NCBI GenBank assembly: GCA_004563195.1
Contig: SFTJ01000003.1
Coordinates: 62,001-126,000, forward strand
Direction of reading: 5' to 3'
Origin: a bacterium
GTDB lineage: Bacteria > Bacteroidota > Bacteroidia > Bacteroidales > Muribaculaceae
Length of the DNA stretch: 64,000 nt
Of the stretch, positions 59,508 to 64,000 are shown one piece after another (position 1 is the stretch's first letter; every line of letters starts with the position of its first letter). A program made the position numbers and the translations under genes. The notes below the pieces were generated by a model. That model was not told the origin of the DNA. It made no database searches and saw only the letters and a list, made by a program, of their open reading frames with translations.

Positions 59508-61638
59508 ATGAGAACTGTTTCACTACTGATGTGCTTGGGCTTGGCTGCTACACTTAGCGTAGGGGCCCAAAACAAGCAATCTATCGACTTTGCCAACACC
59601 ATCGCCATCAATCCCGGCGACTCGGAAGAGATGATAATGCATAAGGCAGCCCATGTGGTGCCTACAGCCAACCAAATGAGCGCTCTCGAGAACGAATTTA
59701 TAGCCTTTATCCACTTCGGACCCAACACCTTTACCCGCATGGAATGGGGCACGGGCAACGAAGATCCTAAGATATTCGACCTCAAGACACTCGACACCGA
59801 CCAATGGTGCCAAGCCATGAAAAGCGCCGGAATGAAAATGGTGATAATAACCGTGAAGCACCACGACGGCTTTTGCCTGTGGCAGAGCCGCTACACGCGC
59901 CACGGCATTATGTCGACCGGATTTCGCGACGGCAAGGGCGATGTGCTCAAAGATCTCTCCGCTTCGTGCCGAAAATACGGCTTGAAACTGGGCATCTACC
60001 TCTCGCCTGCCGACCTCTATCAGATAGAAAATCCCGCAGGCCTATACGGCAATCTGAGCAAATACACCATGCGCGAAATACCACGCGAAGTGCCGGGACG
60101 CCCATTCGCCAACAAGACTAAATTCCGCTTCCTTGTAGATGACTACAACGAATATTTCCTCAACCAACTCTTCGAACTCCTCACCGAGTATGGCGAAGTG
60201 CACGAATTGTGGTTCGATGGTGCTCACCCCAAGCGCAAAGGTGGTCAGCAATACAACTACAAGGCTTGGATGGAACTGATACACACCCTTGCGCCCAAGG
60301 CAGTGGTGTTTGGCCGCGGCGATGTGCGCTGGTGCGGCAACGAGAGCGGCAGCACTCGCACCACCGAGTGGAATGTGCTGCCCTATGGCGAACACCCCGA
60401 CTCGATGCGTCAAACGCCCGATTTGATGGCCGACGATGTGGCAAGTCGCAAAAAATTGCTCAATGCCAAGTATTTGCACTACATGCAAGCCGAGACTAAT
60501 ACCAGCATACGCGAAGGTTGGTTCTATCGCGACGACGAGCGAACGCTCGGTGGGCGGCAACTCCACATTCCTGCTCAACATCCCACCCAACCGCGAAGGT
60601 CGATTCTCCGACGAAGATGTGCGCGTGCTCGCCGAAGTGGGCAATCGCATCAGCAACACCTACGGCAAGAGTCTGCTCAAGGGCATAGCAAAGGGCCCGA
60701 AACAACTTTTCGACGACAACAACCGCACTTTTGTGGAAATAACCGCACCGCTCGAGATAGGTATGAAACGCGAAGTGACATTCGAACGCCTCGCCGTGGA
60801 CATTATGACCAATGGAGAGTGGCACGAAGTGGCTCAATGCACCAATGTGGGCTACAAACGCATAATACGCCTGCCCGAAGTCACCACTAAGCGAGTGCGC
60901 ATACGCGTGCTCGAATCGCGCTCTACGGCTGCCTTGAGCACCGTGTCGCTGCATCGCTACGAATCGCGCCCGCCGCAGCTAAGCTGCTCGCAAGGCATCG
61001 ACGGCAAGGTGACCATCAGTCCCAAGAAACACGAATTCGGATGGAAACCTCATAACGAAAATGCTGCGGGAAATCTGAGCACAGGATATACCATACATTA
61101 CACCACCGACGGCTCCCAACCCGACCAAAATTCGGCTCTCTACACCCTTCCGCTCACCATTGAGCCATGCCTGCTCAAGGCTGTGGCAGTGCTTGGCGAC
61201 AAAACGGGTGCTGTAATGAGCCATCAAGTGGGCTTTGCCAAGGAAAAATGGGTCATCACCACCTCGGCAGGCGAAACCAAGGGTCATGAGGCCACAAAAG
61301 CCATCGATGCCAAGCCGGGAAGCTACTGGCAAAGCACAAGTGGCACCGAGCAATCGATAACCATCGATATGGGCGAATCGCACACCTTGCGCGGATTTTG
61401 CTACACCCCTGCCAACGGCGTTTCCAACGGTCACATGAGCGCTTGTCGCGTGATGTGGAGCACAGACGGCGTAACCTATCACAGTGCCGGCGACTACACC
61501 TTCGGCAACATCGTCAACGACCCCTCGCCACGCTATCACTACTTGCCACAAAGCGTAGAGGCTCGCTTCGTGACCATCATAGCCACAGGCATAGCCCAAG
61601 GCGAAGTGCTCAACGTGGGCGAAATAGATATCTTCTAA
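59508..61638 (+). pseudogene. GH29 alpha-L-fucosidase, frameshifted by an internal deletion
   Basis: Two overlapping frames (59508-60890 and 60436-61638) together make one GH29 protein. Frame 1 has the signal peptide (MRTVSLLMCLGLAATLSVGA), IAFIHFGPNTFTRMEWGTGN, the nucleophile D237 in HELWFDGAHP and ends correctly at EGWFYRDDE. Frame 2 resumes at ERSVGGNSTFLLNIPPNREG, then carries a CHB_HEX_C domain and an F5/8-type C-terminal domain. The segment normally between (about 15 residues, VRS-x-DD-x-FDIY-like) is missing near 60537, shifting the frame. As read, the protein stops 100 residues later in nonsense, so fucosidase activity is doubtful although the catalytic part is mostly there. Confidence 0.85.
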
Positions 61639-61678
61639 CCATAATAATTACAACGAATTAGAATCAAAACAAACAACG

Positions 61679-61937
61679 ATGAGAAAGTGCAAATTAATGG
61701 TATCGGCAATAGTGGCTTGGGCTGCGGCAAGCAATAGCGCATCGGCGCAGACCAAGCCTCATATATTGCTTATAATGACCGACCAACAGCGCGCTATGCG
61801 GCGCACTGTCGATGCCGAGTCGCGCCATGCTCATGACCGGGCGTGGCATGTTTGAGATACAAAGCGACGGACTCACCATTCCCTCGAGCCACACCACACT
61901 GCCTCAACACTCCGAACGTAAATATGCAAAAAAATGA
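61679..61937 (+). pseudogene. Sulfatase 1, broken N-terminal fragment
   Basis: Starts as a normal exported sulfatase (MRKCKLMVSAIVAWAAASNS to SAQ, then KPHILLIMTDQQR with the metal-binding Asp at D35), then jumps in another frame (from 61797) to CGALSMPSRAMLMTGRGMFE, the active-site region, and breaks off for good after IPSSHTTLP. The formylglycine motif C/S-x-P-x-R reads SMPSR, so it is Ser-type or a Cys-to-Ser variant. About 40 residues between the pieces and everything downstream are missing. It is the third gene of the GH20 operon. The 61938-62030 stretch after it is empty. Confidence 0.82.
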
Positions 61938-62033
61938 GTGCATGGTATTTTTCACCTCAACAACAAAAGCAGGAGCGGTAAAAAAATGGAATTCGCTGAT
62001 TTTATGATTGTTCCATTTGGAATATTCAGGAGA

Positions 62034-62094
62034 ATTGAGTAATTTTACATCGAGATTTGAGTAAAATTACAACAAGAATTGAGTAAAATTTACA
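62034..62094. repeat. Three direct repeats with exact 22-bp period
   Basis: ATTGAGTAATTTTACA at 62034, TTTGAGTAAAATTACA at 62056 and ATTGAGTAAAATTTACA at 62078, spaced exactly 22 bp, i.e. two helical turns. They end 4 bp before the inverted repeat of the deleted IS. Confidence 0.8.
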
Positions 62095-62098
62095 ATCA

Positions 62099-62694
62099 CC
62101 TGACTTTGACAATGGGTCACCCAAATCAGGAATTAGTGGGGGGGAGTAGGGGCTGGAGTTGACGCTGCTCCTCTGTCATGAGCGTGATGCGAGTGTCTGG
62201 TGTGCCACCGGGAAGCGCTACCATAACCGTTGATATAGTCTTGGCGATGTCGAGTGCCTTGTCGACGCTGATAGTTACGCCGAGCGTGTGCAGCAAACGC
62301 TCAAGTTCCTTGCATAGCTTGTAGGCAAGTGTGTCAACAATCCGGCTGACCACATTGTCAAGCTGAGTTTGTCGTTGTGTCTGCTGATGAGCTTCAAAGT
62401 CAAAAACTGTCTGTCCGCCATATGTGTTTATGAAATCGTGCCCGACGCTCCATCTCGCAGACCTCCGCCTCAATCCTCGACCAGCCAAAAGAGCGCACAA
62501 CACATTGCGCCCATTGCGCTTGCTGAGCACCCGGATGCTAATTGACCCACTCTTATTCAACTTACGGCGTACAAACATACCATAAATTTACGAAAATTAA
62601 CAGCGGGTCACCCAAATAGCTATGTAAAAAATCTTTCCACCTTGACAATCAGAGCAATAGCAACGCGGCCTTAAAATCGGGTGTCAAAGTCGGG
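62099..62694. mobile_element. Internally deleted IS1634-like element (596 bp)
   Basis: Ends CCTGACTTTGACA (62099-62111) and TGTCAAAGTCGGG (62682-62694) are inverted repeats matching at 12 of 13 positions. Inside is a fused transposase remnant. The word GGGTCACCCAAAT is repeated directly near both ends (62114-62126, 62605-62617). Full elements of this family are about 1.5-2 kb, so roughly 1 kb is lost. No target-site duplication is visible at these ends. Confidence 0.65.
62126..62578 (-). pseudogene. IS1634-family transposase, ends fused by an internal deletion
   Basis: A 150-codon frame whose N-terminus (MFVRRKLNKSGSISIRVLSK, then TYGGQTVFDFEAHQQTQRQ) matches the start of IS1634-type transposases, and whose C-terminus (LAYKLCKELERLLHTLGVTI, KALDIAKTISTVMVALPG, ITLMTEEQRQL) matches their end. 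The DDE catalytic middle is gone, so it is inactive. Recognition is from memory of the family pattern. Confidence 0.7.
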
Positions 62695-62859
62695 GAAAAA
62701 ACAGACTCGACCACCGTAAAAACGATAGCCGAGCCATATCTTTATGCGTCTGTCAACTTTTATCGGACAGAAATAGTATTTTGCATGCCGTTGCCGGGCT
62801 GGTTACTGCCGTATGGCAAACCCCAGCGAGTGGCGGCGTGGTGGGTTGGGTTTTTGCAA

Positions 62860-64000
62860 TCAGTTTTTCGAAATTATCGGGTCGTTATATTGCTTCTGCA
62901 GTTGCACGAGTTTTTGGCGCATCGTTTCGATGATGGGCTTCATAGCGGGCAGGTCGATATCGTTGTAGAAGTGGATGAGTTTATAACGGCCGTTGCTCAC
63001 GCCGTAGTGGCGTTTCACAGCGTGCTCGGCGGGATATTCGTGGTAGTGATAGTAGAGAGCGTCGCGCCACTTCACATTCTTGTCGCCGCGAAGCAGTGGC
63101 AAGCATAGTCGATGTTCTGCACCATTTCGGTGATGTCGCCGCGGCGGTCGAAGCCCTCGGGCAGACGCATCACCAATGGGGTGTGGAACGATTCTTCATA
63201 CATAAATCGCTTGTCGAACCAGCCATGTTCGCCTATGTAGAAGCCTTGGTCGGAGGTATACACCACGAGGGTATTGTCGATGAGTCCGCTCTTCTCGAGA
63301 TAGTCGAGCACGCGACCCACGTTATCGTCGAGGCTTTTCACCACCTTCATATAGTCGCGCACATAGCGCTGGAATTTCCATTCAGCCAATTCGCGACCTT
63401 TAAGGTTGCGGCCATAGAAGTCGGCGGCTATCGAATCGTAGAAGTGGTGCCATGCTTGCCGTTGGTCGGGGTCCATGCGCTTAATCATATTGAGATAGGT
63501 GGGCTTCAGGCGGCTGGTGAGGTCGTCGCGGTCCATCTTAAGGTCGTAGATGAGGTCCATATCCTTAAAGATGCTCATTTCCTGAGCGGCGGCAGCGGGG
63601 CGACCCTCGTAGTCGTCGTAGAATGTGCTCGGCACGGGGAATGTGCGGTCCTCGTAGAGTGGCAAGTCCTCGATTTTGGCGAGCCAATTACGGTGAATGG
63701 CCTTGTGGTGAATCAATAGGCAGAAAGGTTTGTCCTTGTCGCGCTGAGTCTCCATCCAGTGAATGCTCTTATCGGTGATAATGTCGGTGAGGTAGCCTTT
63801 ATGCTTTATAGTATCGCCGTTCATCTCAATAAATCGCGGATTGTAGTAGTCGCCCTGACCGGGAATGATTTCCCACATATCGAAGCCTGTAGGCAAGCTT
63901 TCCAGATGCCATTTGCCGAAGAGAGCAGTCTGGTAGCCCGCGCTTTGCAGCATCTTGGGGAAAGTGGGTTGTGAGGAGTCGAACACGCAAGTGGTGTTGT
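62860..64000 (-). pseudogene. Sulfatase 2, frameshifted, 5' end beyond the window
   Basis: An S1-type sulfatase read from beyond the right edge: MLQSAGYQTALFGKWHLESL (Lys/His of the active site), DKPFCLLIHHKAIHRNWLAK, DNTLVVYTSDQGFYIGEHGW (metal site) and HTPLVMRLPEGF. At about 63100 the frame breaks after EMVQNIDYA; the correct continuation LPLLRGDKNVKWRDALYYHY, EYPAEHAVKRHYGV, YKLIHFYNDI lies in another frame down to 62860. About 20 residues expected between (PTFLELAG-like) are missing. It faces the GH20-GH29 operon. The formylglycine motif is outside the window. 62695-62859 shows nothing I can support. Confidence 0.85.

Noticed and set aside
62099..62130. Terminator formed by CCTGA...TTTG with CAAATCAGG
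   Set aside because: The hairpin overlaps the inverted repeat of the IS and has no T-run; treated as part of the element end.

Overview
This window is a stretch of chromosome from a member of the Bacteroidales, probably a gut Muribaculaceae- or Prevotella-like bacterium. The order rests on several things: many upstream regions carry the Bacteroidetes sigma-factor motif (TTTG, about 19-21 bp, TAnnTTTG); the gene order DUF4834 - pssA - psd is typical of the order; and there are TonB-dependent outer-membrane proteins, a DUF5689 lipoprotein, a T9SS-like C-terminal tail and IS families common there. The family is inferred from general protein style only. I see no rRNA, tRNA or CRISPR array.

Layout. 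0.2-3.5 kb: pheT and yebC. 3.7-6.2 kb: an AT-rich accessory patch with a hairpin array, an exported hypothetical protein, an orphan Rhs/YD-repeat fragment and an immunity-like protein. 6.5-13.2 kb: housekeeping (serS, yqeY-like, RluA-type synthase, priA, MATE exporter). 13.2-15.7 kb: a two-gene AAA ATPase + RloB system resembling RloAB/AbiL phage defence, plus a helicase/regulator remnant. 16-22 kb: a TPR protein, an outer-membrane beta-barrel and a GH53 endo-galactanase. 22.4-31.5 kb: a POT peptide transporter, then a minus-strand trio (TonB-dependent receptor, DUF5689 lipoprotein, secreted OB-like/chitobiase-C protein). 31.8-36 kb: an mscS scrap, pncB, a secreted EEP-family nuclease/phosphatase translationally coupled to a LuxR regulator, and a DUF1349 protein. 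36.2-38.1 kb: a DUF234 ATPase and an IS1380-like remnant. 38.5-50.1 kb: beta-carbonic anhydrase, a 34-aa membrane microprotein, an ABC exporter, a PpiD-like foldase, sufE, a second POT transporter, DUF4834, pssA, psd and pgi. 50.2-64 kb: a decaying glycan-degradation region with repeats, a GH92 mannosidase and its duplicated tail, an LTA-synthase-like sulfatase, GH20 hexosaminidase, GH29 fucosidase (frameshifted), two broken sulfatases and a deleted IS.

The glycosidases (GH20, GH29, GH92) and sulfatases would together strip host mucin or N-glycan ends, but no SusC/SusD pair lies next to them and several members are broken by internal deletions.

The most unusual signals are non-coding. Arrays of short perfect hairpins of three types recur at three intergenic loci, mostly in a fixed cyclic order and with one compensatory double-arm change. 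A 244-bp near-palindrome is itself built of nested hairpins. A 9-bp-period repeat occurs at three places. A cluster of genes carries internal deletions that point to regional decay or assembly error.
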